A DNA stretch of 64,000 nucleotides from a virus: positions 1 to 64,000 of the IMG/VR virus record IMGVR_UViG_3300036770_003326. One strand, given 5' to 3'. Of this stretch, positions 20,367-28,130 are shown piece by piece. A model generated the notes under the pieces. That model made no database searches, was not told the origin of the DNA, and saw only the letters and a program-made list of their open reading frames with translations. The position numbers and the translations under genes were made by a program. Each line of letters begins with the position of its first letter. The first letter of the stretch is position 1.

Positions 20367-21191
20367 TTAAGATGTAGCTGGATTAGGTCCTTGTACAGAA
20401 GCTGCTAATACATTTACTGATGATACTAAAGATACTCCTGCTTTAGGCCTAAACTTACGTTGTTCAGGTAACTGCATATTTGCAAAGAAACTAGCATGTG
20501 CTTGTATATCAGGAATAGTACGTACAACTGAATTTTTAACTGATTCTGCTTCATCTACACCATTCCATTGTTTAGCATGATTAACCGCTTGAGCAAAATA
20601 CCAATCTCTATCTCTTTCTATTAATTGAAATAAGTCAGGACGCATTTGATTTTGGTATAATAACTTTCTTGCTATTTTATGTGCTATATAATGTGCTCCT
20701 GCTTCCATCCACTGTTGTTCTGCTGGAATTACAGGATACCCACAATCATCAGTAGGAATAGCTATATAACTCATCATTACTACGCCTGTATTAAAACTTG
20801 GAAAAATATAATTGTTTTCTACAGTATAAGTTTCTCTAGATTCTGAAGTATAATCTCTATCGTCTATATGATATCTTTTATGAAAATGATCAGTTGCCCA
20901 TCTCATTGGAAAAGGTCTACCATGACCGCATTCTGCTTCTTCTAAAGTTTGTACTCCTTCAAGATGAGCTGTTTGTTCTATTTTATGTAAATCAAAAGGC
21001 AAATCTCCTCTACCGTCACATATTTGAATATATGCAATATTGTTAGTCATTACTACTCCTACATTAGTATGAGCCATAAATTCTGCTAGCCATTCAAGTC
21101 CTTCTTCGTCTTTAATATCATAATTAAATCCAAAGTCTCGAATGACTTTATCTACAACAGCTTTATATGAAACGGTTTTTCCTGCAAACAT
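20367..21191 (-). CDS. Tail tubular/connector ring protein (274 aa)
   Basis: The sequence (MFAGKTVSYKAVVDKVIRDFG, EEGLEWLAEFMAHTNV, AGAHYIAHKIARKLLYQNQMRPDLF, RDRDWYFAQAVNHAKQWNG) has the helix pattern of the conserved tail-adaptor proteins of crAss-like phages. They form a ring between portal and tail, a role comparable to the adaptor of T7- and P22-like phages. Its position just upstream of the 1464-aa muzzle-type gene supports this. The last ~30 residues look disordered. The stop codon overlaps the neighbouring start by one base, suggesting coupled translation. Confidence 0.7.
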   Translation of the reverse strand: MFAGKTVSYKAVVDKVIRDFGFNYDIKDEEGLEWLAEFMAHTNVGVVMTNNIAYIQICDGRGDLPFDLHKIEQTAHLEGVQTLEEAECGHGRPFPMRWATDHFHKRYHIDDRDYTSESRETYTVENNYIFPSFNTGVVMMSYIAIPTDDCGYPVIPAEQQWMEAGAHYIAHKIARKLLYQNQMRPDLFQLIERDRDWYFAQAVNHAKQWNGVDEAESVKNSVVRTIPDIQAHASFFANMQLPEQRKFRPKAGVSLVSSVNVLAASVQGPNPATS

Positions 21192-21466
21192 TAGTCTAAG
21201 TTTTTAAGCAATGCTTCTAAACGATCAGCAATACCTTCTGAAGATTTGTCCATAGTAGGATCTGTAGTACTAACAGATTTTTCTGTTTTCCACTCCCACT
21301 CTCCTTTATCATTTTTGCATCGACATTCTTTAGTTATGATGTATCCTCCTTCAACTTGCTCTACACGAGTTTCTTCTGAAGAACCATCTTCAAATTCTTT
21401 ACGAGTAATTTTAACAGTAGACTCTACTGACTTTCCGTTACTTAATTTTTCTACCATTTCATCCAT
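21191..21466 (-). CDS. Small acidic protein between tail genes (91 aa)
   Basis: I do not recognise it. The preferred start is the internal Met (MDEMVEKLSNGKS) at 21466. The longer frame starting at 21508 would overlap the upstream gene by 50 bases, whereas this start leaves an 8-base overlap. The protein is highly charged, with a Lys/Glu-rich beta-like middle (TVKITRKEFEDGSSEETRVE) and two Cys in ECRCKND. The C-terminus is helical. It may be a small structural or chaperone protein of tail assembly. Confidence 0.55.
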   Translation of the reverse strand: MDEMVEKLSNGKSVESTVKITRKEFEDGSSEETRVEQVEGGYIITKECRCKNDKGEWEWKTEKSVSTTDPTMDKSSEGIADRLEALLKNLD

Positions 21467-21980
21467 AATAAAAAGTTTTTCTGTTTGGGTCTTTAACAAC
21501 TTTAGCAATTAATCTAGAATATTGTCTAGAAGCACTAAAGTTATAAAAACTTTTATATTTTACATTAGCCGTACTGTTATCCCAATAATGCTCATAAAAC
21601 TCACCATTACTGTGCTCGTTGTCATGATAGATTAAAGGTTTATCAGTAATCTTTTTTAATTCTTCTTTTGTCAATCCTGGATATTTTGTATTCCAGTAAT
21701 CTATAGTAGCCTTCCAGTTTACTCTAATACTTTTAGCACGTTTGCCATGTTTATTAAAGTAATGTAGTTCTTTAGTTCTTATTCTAATTTTTCCTAATTT
21801 GTTTAGTCTAAGCTCTAATCCTTTTTCTACTATTTCTTTGCTATAATTATCTAATAATTCTTTTAAAAACTTATTATATATATTTTGTGATATAATTGGT
21901 TCTTTTGAATTCTTTACATAATAATTATAAAAATCTTTTTTTCTTAATTCTCCTGTTGTTTTTCCTTTTCCTCTATTCAT
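21459..21980 (-). CDS. Conserved crAss-like tail-cluster protein, possibly HU/IHF-like (173 aa)
   Basis: Basic protein. Residues ~10-60 form two helices (KKDFYNYYVKNSKEP, YNKFLKELLDNYSKEIVEKG) followed by LRLNKLGKIRIRTKEL. This helix-helix-'LGKIRI' pattern is the one found at the start of HU/IHF-type DNA-binding proteins, and IHF-like subunits are known in the tail cluster of crAss-like phages. The C-terminal half (WNTKYPGLTKEELKKITDKP, EFYEHYWDNSTANVKYKSF, SRQYSRLIAKVVKDPNRK) is aromatic-rich and looks strongly conserved. A DNA-organising or virion role is inferred. It overlaps the gene upstream by eight bases. Confidence 0.6.
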   Translation of the reverse strand: MNRGKGKTTGELRKKDFYNYYVKNSKEPIISQNIYNKFLKELLDNYSKEIVEKGLELRLNKLGKIRIRTKELHYFNKHGKRAKSIRVNWKATIDYWNTKYPGLTKEELKKITDKPLIYHDNEHSNGEFYEHYWDNSTANVKYKSFYNFSASRQYSRLIAKVVKDPNRKTFYYG

Positions 21981-22695
21981 TTTGCTGTCCTTGTGGCGCG
22001 ACCATCATAGCCTGTGTTTTATCATCTTGAGCATTATTATTGTCATCAAGTCTATTAATGCTTTTCTGCATTAGTTGTTGTAAAATTTGAGGTTTAATAT
22101 ATTCCCACATCCATAAATTTAAAGGATATGGTTCTGAAGATTTATAACATGGCAAGCCGTTTACACAACTTACGTATTCTCCTAATTCTGTTGGATCTTC
22201 AAAAATTCCTCTTAAAGTAATATATTTTAATAAGCTTACACTAGGGTCTTTGCTTATTACATAAATATATTGATTATAAATAAAAGCGTAAATAGCTCTT
22301 TGTGTAGTTCTTCCGTGGCCTACATATGGCACTCTAGAATAATCTATTAAAACAAATCTAGGCTTAGTAATATCTGCTGGACCTATAGCTGCTATTCCTT
22401 TTGTAAAATATAATTCAATAGTATTAGGAATAACTTTTTTAGTGCGAAGTACTTTACATTGGTTGGGCACTTCAATGCAACAATCTATTGGATTTACTAA
22501 TTCTAATTCTAAGCAAGATAATGTTTGTAATACATATGGGTCTATACTGCGATTTTTGTTGTACTCATTGCGCATCCATAATGCACGTTGGCCATTAATT
22601 AAATCTGTAAAGAATTCATATGAAAATGAAGACTCAATAGAATTTATTGCTAAAGCTTCGTCAATTTGAGCATGAAGATCGTCTAGAGTCAACAT
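21973..22695 (-). CDS. Head-tail connector ring protein (240 aa)
   Basis: The sequence opens MLTLDDLHAQIDEALAINSI and continues with FFTDLINGQRALWMRNEYNK and LVNPIDCCIEVPNQCKVLRTKKVIPNTIELY. This alpha-then-beta order is typical of a tail-connector protein of crAss-like phages. Four Cys lie within residues 75-92. The C-terminus ends in an Asn/Gln-rich, probably flexible tail after MWEYIKPQILQQLMQKSINRL. It lies next to the other tube and ring genes. The exact ring (proximal or distal) cannot be assigned from sequence alone. Confidence 0.65.
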   Translation of the reverse strand: MLTLDDLHAQIDEALAINSIESSFSYEFFTDLINGQRALWMRNEYNKNRSIDPYVLQTLSCLELELVNPIDCCIEVPNQCKVLRTKKVIPNTIELYFTKGIAAIGPADITKPRFVLIDYSRVPYVGHGRTTQRAIYAFIYNQYIYVISKDPSVSLLKYITLRGIFEDPTELGEYVSCVNGLPCYKSSEPYPLNLWMWEYIKPQILQQLMQKSINRLDDNNNAQDDKTQAMMVAPQGQQNE

Positions 22696-22720
22696 AATAA
22701 CAAATATAAGTGTTTAATTA

Positions 22721-22861
22721 TTATCTTCCTTGTCCTCTATAAACTTTTTTATAGTTCTTAGAGGTTTTTATTTTACTACTTTTAGTCTTCGCGTGCACGC
22801 CTGGGCGAGAGACTTTTACAGCTAATTTACTGTTTAATGCGGGTTCTTTAATTTTTGCCAT
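22721..22861 (-). CDS. Small basic protein conserved in crAss-like tail clusters (46 aa)
   Basis: A short gene reading [20 protein letters not shown], then GVHAKTKSSKIKTSKNYKKV and YRGQGR. It is very basic (Lys/Arg-rich) with no membrane segment. I recall near-identical small proteins at the same place in other crAss-like genomes, but could not verify that here. The start overlaps the stop of the upstream gene by one base (TAATG on the minus strand), which indicates translational coupling. Its role is unknown; it may bind nucleic acid or a virion component. Confidence 0.7.
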   Translation of the reverse strand: MAKIKEPALNSKLAVKVSRPGVHAKTKSSKIKTSKNYKKVYRGQGR

Positions 22862-23019
22862 TATCTATTCTTTAAAGTAAAGTTTAAAATAGTAATAAGA
22901 TAAAATTCTCTAGATAAATCTAGTTCAAGAGTAAAAATATCTACACTAGATAATCTAAATCTTATCATTACTTTGTCCCATTGTTTACGGGTTGTTCCCC
23001 AGTTACTTCTAAATTTCAT
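22861..23019 (-). CDS. Small hypothetical protein coupled to the endolysin gene (52 aa)
   Basis: It starts [20 protein letters not shown] and then has an amphipathic/hydrophobic stretch ([20 protein letters not shown]). Its ATG overlaps the TGA of the M15 peptidase gene (ATGA), and its TAA overlaps the next ATG, so three genes are linked by overlapping stop and start codons. No family is recognised. Confidence 0.6.
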   Translation of the reverse strand: MKFRSNWGTTRKQWDKVMIRFRLSSVDIFTLELDLSREFYLITILNFTLKNR

Positions 23020-23483
23020 GATCCTATTTCAAAATGCATCCAGTCATAATTCTTTTCTCTACCTAAGCTTATAAATCCATGTTTATAAAACACATCTATC
23101 ATAGCTTTATATTCAGGTCTTGCAAATCTAGCAGTCTTGCTTGTTTCTTTTAAAGTATTTCTAGCAGGATCTAAATCAATAGCAATTCCCCAAGAATGTT
23201 TACTCCATGCAGAACCACCTCTCATCTTACGGTAATTAAAACAACCACCAAATAGATCAATCCCTAGCTCTTTAATTCTAGGCAAACCATAAGTAGTAAG
23301 CAATTCTTTAAATACAGCTTCAAATTTATCTGCTACTAATTTGTGACATCTCATCTTAGTAACAATCTCGTCTGTATCCCATGCCAATCTCATTGGATAT
23401 GGAAGTGTTATTGTAACTAAATACCCCGCACCTGTTTCATTAGGAGTACCGTACTTTTTTATAGTTTGTGCTGTTGTTAACAT
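23016..23483 (-). CDS. M15-family peptidoglycan peptidase, endolysin (155 aa)
   Basis: Zinc peptidase of the VanY/L-Ala-D-Glu endopeptidase type (M15). The zinc-binding [12 protein letters not shown] contains His96 and Asp103; the third ligand is His150 in DWMHFE. The preceding [11 protein letters not shown] is the usual substrate-side segment with an Arg. Such enzymes cleave the peptide stems of peptidoglycan. At 155 aa it is a single catalytic domain without signal peptide or wall-binding domain, so it needs a holin to reach the wall. Two small membrane-protein genes nearby (24023-24584) are candidate holins, making this the lysis module. Confidence 0.88.
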   Translation of the reverse strand: MLTTAQTIKKYGTPNETGAGYLVTITLPYPMRLAWDTDEIVTKMRCHKLVADKFEAVFKELLTTYGLPRIKELGIDLFGGCFNYRKMRGGSAWSKHSWGIAIDLDPARNTLKETSKTARFARPEYKAMIDVFYKHGFISLGREKNYDWMHFEIGS

Positions 23484-23489
23484 ATTATT

Positions 23490-23798
23490 TTAATGAATTC
23501 TATTATTAAATTTTTTGGTATAAATTTTTCCTAACCAATTACCTATTCTTCGTAAAAAAGAATTTTGAGCATCAACTGTAACAGTTGTACCTTCTTCAGT
23601 TTTAATAACATTCACATCAAGCTTTTCACTATCAAGTTTAAATTCTTGTTTTACTTCATCTTTGTGAATCTCAACATCTACCTTAGGAGTATCAACTACT
23701 ACATCAAGTTTCTTACCTTCTTTTTTTACTTTAGCTTTAACTTTCTTAGTTTTAACATTAACTTCTAAGTCTTCAATTTTCTTTGCTTTCTTTGTCAT
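23490..23798 (-). CDS. Lys-rich hypothetical protein of the lysis region (102 aa)
   Basis: Residues 1-75 are made of alternating Lys/Val/Asp/Glu segments (KVKAKVKKEGKKLDVVVD, VDVEIHKDEVKQEFKLD), suggesting an extended beta-type repeat, followed by a basic C-terminal helix (FLRRIGNWLGKIYTKKFNN). No family is recognised. The 5' end overlaps the neighbouring membrane-protein gene by 26 bases. It could be a lysis accessory protein; this is inferred only from position. Confidence 0.6.
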   Translation of the reverse strand: MTKKAKKIEDLEVNVKTKKVKAKVKKEGKKLDVVVDTPKVDVEIHKDEVKQEFKLDSEKLDVNVIKTEEGTTVTVDAQNSFLRRIGNWLGKIYTKKFNNRIH

Positions 23799-24021
23799 CT
23801 TTCTTTATTTTATTATCTTCTACTGTTAATTGTGATAATGTAGCTGCTGTAGTTGCTACTGTTGCTACATAAGTTGCTGCAGTTATTACTGCTGCTGGAA
23901 GTGTTACTGGTGCTGCTAAAACTGCTCCAGCAACTGCACCTGTAATTAATGCCCACCTTTGTACTCTTTTCCAAAACTTAGGTGTTTTATCATTCCATCT
24001 TTCCTTAATATTCTTTTCCAT
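23773..24021 (-). CDS. Small membrane protein of the lysis region (82 aa)
   Basis: A basic, Trp-containing N-terminus (ERWNDKTPKFWKRVQRWALI) is followed by a long Ala/Val/Thr-rich hydrophobic stretch (residues ~28-65) that could form one long or two short membrane helices, then a charged C-terminus (NKIKKDDKESKEN). The positive-in, hydrophobic, charged-tail layout suits a holin, antiholin or spanin-like role. It lies among two other small membrane proteins and the M15 peptidase. Confidence 0.6.
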   Translation of the reverse strand: MEKNIKERWNDKTPKFWKRVQRWALITGAVAGAVLAAPVTLPAAVITAATYVATVATTAATLSQLTVEDNKIKKDDKESKEN

Positions 24022-24022
24022 T

Positions 24023-24304
24023 TTATTTTCCTTTTATGAAGTATTTATAATGAAAATGCGCTCCCCAAATAAATACCATAGCAAAAGATACATGAACTAA
24101 AAAAGAGGCTTCAGTACCTACTGTTAAAGCATCATATAAACTTCCTGCAGCTCCAAGAGATAATGCAATTCTTACTGAAATAGCTTCAAATAAATTAACT
24201 TTTTTCATTTTACCTTTATCTCTATTTACAAAGTAAAGAAAAAATATTAAACTAATTGCAATAACTAAATCTGCAACACTATTGATTACTTGTATTATTT
24301 TCAT
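24023..24304 (-). CDS. Three-segment small membrane protein, holin candidate (93 aa)
   Basis: Probable membrane segments lie at about residues 8-26 (VADLVIAISLIFFLYF), 42-60 (ISVRIALSLGAAGSLYD) and 66-86 (SFLVHVSFAMVFIWGAHF). The segments are linked by basic loops (NRDKGKMKKVN), and the protein ends in KYFIKGK. Size and topology resemble three-segment phage holins, which would release the M15 endolysin. It overlaps the upstream membrane-protein gene by 26 bases. Confidence 0.6.
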   Translation of the reverse strand: MKIIQVINSVADLVIAISLIFFLYFVNRDKGKMKKVNLFEAISVRIALSLGAAGSLYDALTVGTEASFLVHVSFAMVFIWGAHFHYKYFIKGK

Positions 24305-24584
24305 TTTCAGCTTGGTCTATTAAATATTGACTAACAAATTCAACACCCTTCACTCCCAAAAATCCTAGTATAAATGCTATTGACATTTCATATTTAGTAT
24401 CTACACGAATAATATCCATAATTATTGGAGTAATATAATTGGCACTTGCAACTCCCGTAACAATAGCAAAAAAAGTAGTTTTTAAATTATTCTTTTGCTT
24501 TTTACCTATTAGGATTAATGATCCAAAGAAACCAGCTACACTGATTCCAATATTAAAGCCTATTTCTTGTAGTAACTGTTTCAT
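24279..24584 (-). CDS. Small membrane protein, holin candidate (101 aa)
   Basis: Hydrophobic segments at about 10-27 (FNIGISVAGFFGSLILIG), 37-57 (TFFAIVTGVASANYITPIIM) and 68-86 (MSIAFILGFLGVKGVEFVS) are separated by a Lys/Asn loop; the C-terminus is polar and acidic. This layout is common for holins of Bacteroidota phages. Together with the next gene it forms a pair, which could be holin plus antiholin. No family can be named with certainty. Confidence 0.6.
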   Translation of the reverse strand: MKQLLQEIGFNIGISVAGFFGSLILIGKKQKNNLKTTFFAIVTGVASANYITPIIMDIIRVDTKYEMSIAFILGFLGVKGVEFVSQYLIDQAENENNTSNQ

Positions 24585-24589
24585 TTTAA

Positions 24590-24904
24590 TTATAGTGTAA
24601 GATCTATAATAACTTCATACCCTTGTTGCTCATAAGCTATCTTAGCATATTTATGAGCTGTCTCTAAAGATTGTACTTCACCTTCTTCAAGATTAGCTTG
24701 ATAACTTCCAATAGGAACATCAGTATAAAGCATTTTACCTTCTGCAAATGTTTCTGCATTAGCAAATGTTGCTACCTCACCTTGAATTGTAGTTCCTGTA
24801 AAATCACCTACAAAACGGATTCTACCATAAACCTCTAGTAACTCAATACCTGTCCCTGAGATTGTAATCTTTTTTTCTTCTGTTGCTTTAATTAATATTG
24901 CCAT
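24590..24904 (-). CDS. Small beta-rich protein next to tail-fibre genes (104 aa)
   Basis: The sequence (MAILIKATEEKKITISGTGIELLEVYGRI, TTIQGEVATFANAETF, YTDVPIGSYQANLEEGEVQSLETAHKYAKIAYEQQGYEVIIDL, given here in parts) predicts a beta-rich body with one C-terminal helix. I have seen similar small genes beside fibre genes in other Bacteroidota phages, where they may be tail or fibre-assembly proteins. No motif defines the role. It lies between the fibre block and the lysis block. Confidence 0.55.
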   Translation of the reverse strand: MAILIKATEEKKITISGTGIELLEVYGRIRFVGDFTGTTIQGEVATFANAETFAEGKMLYTDVPIGSYQANLEEGEVQSLETAHKYAKIAYEQQGYEVIIDLTL

Positions 24905-24945
24905 TTTTTTATGTTTTAAAATTTTACGCTAATATACTATTTTTT

Positions 24946-26058
24946 TTATTGGAGAATACCTAAATTTCTTAACGCTTTAACTACTTGTCCAATTGTATAA
25001 CCATCAAATGTGGCTGTATCATTTAATATCCCTGATGTATTAGTTACAAATGTAGCTGCTGCAACTCCTGTTGTTTCTTGATACAACTTAACAATAGAAC
25101 CATTCTCTGTTCTGAAATGTGGTGCTGCATTACCTGCTGTGATGTCATTAGAATACTGAATATATCCATCCGTTATACTTACAGAAGGAACTCTTGGAGT
25201 AGATAACTGATAATGATTTAATCCATCTGCTTCCCCTCTAATAGTAAACATTTCACTAAATATGTTTCTATTAAAAGACGCTCCACCTGTATTACTTGGT
25301 GCAACGTGAAATTGAATGTTACTGCCAGCACCACTACCAGTCCCATTGGGAGAAAAGAATCTAACAGGATGTGCAGCGGCACTAATATTTCCTGGTCCTC
25401 CTGCCATTCCTGAAACTCTAAAATCTAAACCTCTTAAATTTGCCCCAGAACTTGCCTCTCCACCTGTGGATACCCACCAAGTGTTTACAGGAAAAGCATC
25501 ACTTCCACAGAAAAAATGATTTGAATTACTTACAAAAACCCCTCTACCTAACCCAATAGAATTAGTAAATGTTCCTTGAGTAAAACCATCACCAATTATT
25601 GTATTTCCATTTCCTTGTAGAATAGCACCACTTCCTCTACCAATAACAACACAGTTTGAACTTGTTGTTGATAATGAAGCTACATTATAACCCAAAAATA
25701 TTCCTTGATTTGTATTATTTGTACCTGTTAAATAAGCTGCATGTCTAAATGGTACTGATTGTATCCATTCAGAACCATCTCCTCTAAATGATACTAAATC
25801 AGCTGTATCAGCACTGTTTCTAACTCTAAAAGCCACATCTGTTGACAAAGCTCCTTGAGCTCTTACATCAAGTCTAACATTTGAAGCTGGCGTTGCACCT
25901 ACTCCTAATCTCTTATTAGTGTTATCCCAAAAGAATGCAGAATCTTGCTGAACTACTCCACCTGCTTGAAAGAATACTCTACCATCTGTTCCTGATGTTA
26001 CAGCTGTTGTTCCTACTGTAATATCTGATGAAGGTGCTATATTTATTCCTGTACTCAT
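24946..26058 (-). CDS. Tail fibre protein (370 aa)
   Basis: A beta-structured, Gly/Asn/Ser-rich protein. It opens with STGINIAPSSDITVGTTAVT and has the fibre-type stretch NKRLGVGATPASNVRLDVRA, then AFRVRNSADTADLVSFRGDG. A hexapeptide-like region follows (GVASLSTTSSNCVVIGRGSG-type repeats). The C-terminus (ATFDGYTIGQVVKALRNLGILQ, given in part) is a helix pair typical of fibre ends that trimerise. It probably binds the host surface. Codon use and GC are somewhat higher than in flanking virion genes, consistent with an exchangeable module. Confidence 0.75.
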   Translation of the reverse strand: MSTGINIAPSSDITVGTTAVTSGTDGRVFFQAGGVVQQDSAFFWDNTNKRLGVGATPASNVRLDVRAQGALSTDVAFRVRNSADTADLVSFRGDGSEWIQSVPFRHAAYLTGTNNTNQGIFLGYNVASLSTTSSNCVVIGRGSGAILQGNGNTIIGDGFTQGTFTNSIGLGRGVFVSNSNHFFCGSDAFPVNTWWVSTGGEASSGANLRGLDFRVSGMAGGPGNISAAAHPVRFFSPNGTGSGAGSNIQFHVAPSNTGGASFNRNIFSEMFTIRGEADGLNHYQLSTPRVPSVSITDGYIQYSNDITAGNAAPHFRTENGSIVKLYQETTGVAAATFVTNTSGILNDTATFDGYTIGQVVKALRNLGILQ

Positions 26059-26059
26059 C

Positions 26060-26617
26060 TTAATATATTTTTGTTAAAATAAATGTTTCACTATAAATGC
26101 TATTTCCTAAATCTGCTGTAGCCCATTCTGCTGTTATATCTAATGTGTTGCTTATAGTAGTGTCAAAAGTAGTGTTGTTTACCGTAGTAAATCCAAATCC
26201 TTGTAAACTAGCATTACTTGTTTTTAAATAAGTAAATCTTCCTGATGCTGATATTTCTGCAACACCTGCTGTTCCTATTTGCCTAATAGTAAAATAAATA
26301 CTTAATGTCCATACATCATTTATTACACTACTACCTAAGTCTTGTAGTCCGCTATCTAGTAAAACAACTGAACCAGATTTTATCCTTATAGTTATATCCT
26401 CATTGTTTACAGCATTCATGATACCACTCATCTCTGCTTTAAAACTATCTCCTACTTTAAAGAAATTAGCAGGTACAGATAAACCACCTACTCCACCATC
26501 TATTAATGTTGTTTCAGTAGTAGTATTGGTAATAGAAGTACTATTTGCTGTCTGAGCAAATAAACCTCCTATAATAGTGAAAGAGTTAGCATTTAATATG
26601 TTTATCTGTGTACTCAT
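26060..26617 (-). CDS. Tail fibre/appendage protein (185 aa)
   Basis: A beta-sandwich-like, Ser/Thr/Asn-rich protein (NSFTIIGGLFAQTANSTSI, TLIDGGVGGLSVPANFFKVG, DSFKAEMSGIMNAVNNEDIT, LDSGLQDLGSSVINDVWTLS). This pattern is common in phage tail-appendage proteins that follow a fibre gene. It is separated by two bases from the next fibre gene and overlaps the upstream small gene by four bases, so the three are probably co-translated. Confidence 0.65.
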   Translation of the reverse strand: MSTQINILNANSFTIIGGLFAQTANSTSITNTTTETTLIDGGVGGLSVPANFFKVGDSFKAEMSGIMNAVNNEDITIRIKSGSVVLLDSGLQDLGSSVINDVWTLSIYFTIRQIGTAGVAEISASGRFTYLKTSNASLQGFGFTTVNNTTFDTTISNTLDITAEWATADLGNSIYSETFILTKIY

Positions 26618-26844
26618 TCTTCTGTTGTTACTTCAAATTGTGTTGGTTCTCCTAATATTACTCTAATTGACTCATCAAAGACAATATACCAAAATATAGG
26701 TGTATCAAGTTCTGCTGTTTCATAGTCAACCCAATATTGAGTGACATCATCAGGTTTAACAGGTAAGCCATAATAATCAGCACATTGTTTACGTGCGTTT
26801 ATTGCCTCTTGTTCATTCGTGTATTTGTAGCCATCAATAAGCAT
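26614..26844 (-). CDS. Small tail-fibre-associated protein (76 aa)
   Basis: Short acidic protein (YKYTNEQEAINARKQCADYYG, in part; QYWVDYETAELDTPIFWYIV; VILGEPTQFEV). Small genes of this type are found between fibre genes in many phages and may help fibre folding or cap the fibre. It overlaps the flanking fibre genes at both ends (ATGA-type at 26614-26617; 11 bases at 26834-26844). Function is inferred from position only. Confidence 0.6.
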   Translation of the reverse strand: MLIDGYKYTNEQEAINARKQCADYYGLPVKPDDVTQYWVDYETAELDTPIFWYIVFDESIRVILGEPTQFEVTTEE

Positions 26845-27685
26845 CCCAATAAGTATTTATGTTATCTTCTATTCCTGTTCTATTTGCACTTTGTTCTGAA
26901 TCCCAGTATATGTATTCTTGGTATTGACCTGAAGTGTATTGATTTGTTGAAACTTGACCAAATGTAGTAAGTGTTACAGCAACAGGTGCTTGTGTTGCTG
27001 TATTTGTTAATTGAACCCCATTACGATAAGCAACTTTTAAATCTGCAGAATCTCTTAATGAAGTCATAATACATCTTCCTGTCGTAGATATATTATCATA
27101 ACTTAATAAAGTTGACATATAACTAACAACTTGATATGAAGCTGCTGAATTTCTCCACCATAAAACACAAGGGGCATTCCCTGTTGAATTACCTAAATGA
27201 ATCAAATTGTCTGTTGTTGTAGCACCCCTTCTCCACATTGAAACAGATAAGTATTTTGTGTTTGTACTTATTCCACTTGTTAACGCATATCTATCAGAAG
27301 CCCAAGTTGTTGTTATTTTACTTGTATCAGCATCCAAAATTAAACTACCACTTGAAACAATTTGACATTGGTTAGCTGCTGTTGCCTGTGTTGAATTATT
27401 AGCATTACCGCTTTGGTCGTACCAAGTTGTTATAAATCCATTACCAGCACCACAAAATGTAAGCAAAGATGCCGTATCTAAATTACCACCTACAAAGTTA
27501 ATATCCTGCTCTGCATTATCACTTGAACGTCTTACTCTTATTGCTGCCCCTGTGTATGCTGTTCTTAATTGTCTTAATGAATAAGCAACCGCTGCTCCTG
27601 TATAGGTGTCAAGTAGTAAAGGACTAGCTGGAGGAGCTAGTGAAGCTAAATAAATACCAGTATTTCCGCCTAAGATAACAGGCAT
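26834..27685 (-). CDS. Tail protein with arabinofuranosidase-B-like lectin fold (283 aa)
   Basis: Residues ~25-120 carry the signature AVAYSLRQLRTAYTGAAIRV, RRSSDNAEQDINFVG, LDTASLLTFCGAGNGFITTW and YDQSGNANN. This resembles the concanavalin-like fold annotated as an alpha-L-arabinofuranosidase B catalytic domain and is often found in phage tail proteins. The rest is beta-rich (…LIHLGNSTGNAPCVLWWRNS…). The domain probably binds, and may cut, surface glycans of the host. Catalytic activity cannot be judged from sequence alone. It belongs to the fibre block. Confidence 0.7.
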   Translation of the reverse strand: MPVILGGNTGIYLASLAPPASPLLLDTYTGAAVAYSLRQLRTAYTGAAIRVRRSSDNAEQDINFVGGNLDTASLLTFCGAGNGFITTWYDQSGNANNSTQATAANQCQIVSSGSLILDADTSKITTTWASDRYALTSGISTNTKYLSVSMWRRGATTTDNLIHLGNSTGNAPCVLWWRNSAASYQVVSYMSTLLSYDNISTTGRCIMTSLRDSADLKVAYRNGVQLTNTATQAPVAVTLTTFGQVSTNQYTSGQYQEYIYWDSEQSANRTGIEDNINTYWDAY

Positions 27686-27687
27686 GA

Positions 27688-28107
27688 TTAATAAACAAAA
27701 ATGATTATAAACTCAGTTCCTGTTGCATCATAAGCAAAGGAAGTAAAGTAATTGTTTACAGCATCAGCAGAGAAGTTTAATACTTCTCCTGGTTTAATTG
27801 TAGTACCACTTAGTACAGTTCCATTAGCAGCACCTACGTTAGCTACAGATACAGAATAGAAAGTGGCAGCAGAAGAACTAACATTACCAGAAGCAGTAGG
27901 TCTAATGATACCAGGAGTTCTAGCTATCCCTAATTGATCACTAGCCAAAGTAACAGCTACTGAATCTTGCATTAATTGCTGTCCAATAGGAGATACTATA
28001 TTTGCATCAATTGTATCGTTTACTTTGACTAATAATTCTTGTTGTCCTGTAACAAATGCGGAGGTATTATTAGGACCCCCTTTTATAACGACTTCTCTTT
28101 GTGACAT
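27688..28107 (-). CDS. Small fibre-block structural protein (139 aa)
   Basis: The sequence (MSQREVVIKGGPNNTSAFVT, VSPIGQQLMQDSVAVTLASD, GNVSSSAATFYSVSVANVGA, TVLSGTTIKPGEVLNFSADA) is beta-rich. The phrase 'QLMQDSVAVTLASDQ' and an N-terminal 'GG' linker occur in tail-fibre adaptor and decoration proteins I have seen in other phages. It probably joins or decorates the fibre and lies two bases upstream of the arabinofuranosidase-like gene. No enzyme motif is visible. Confidence 0.6.
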   Translation of the reverse strand: MSQREVVIKGGPNNTSAFVTGQQELLVKVNDTIDANIVSPIGQQLMQDSVAVTLASDQLGIARTPGIIRPTASGNVSSSAATFYSVSVANVGAANGTVLSGTTIKPGEVLNFSADAVNNYFTSFAYDATGTEFIIIFVY

Positions 28108-28130
28108 TGTTTTAAATTTTATCTAAATTA

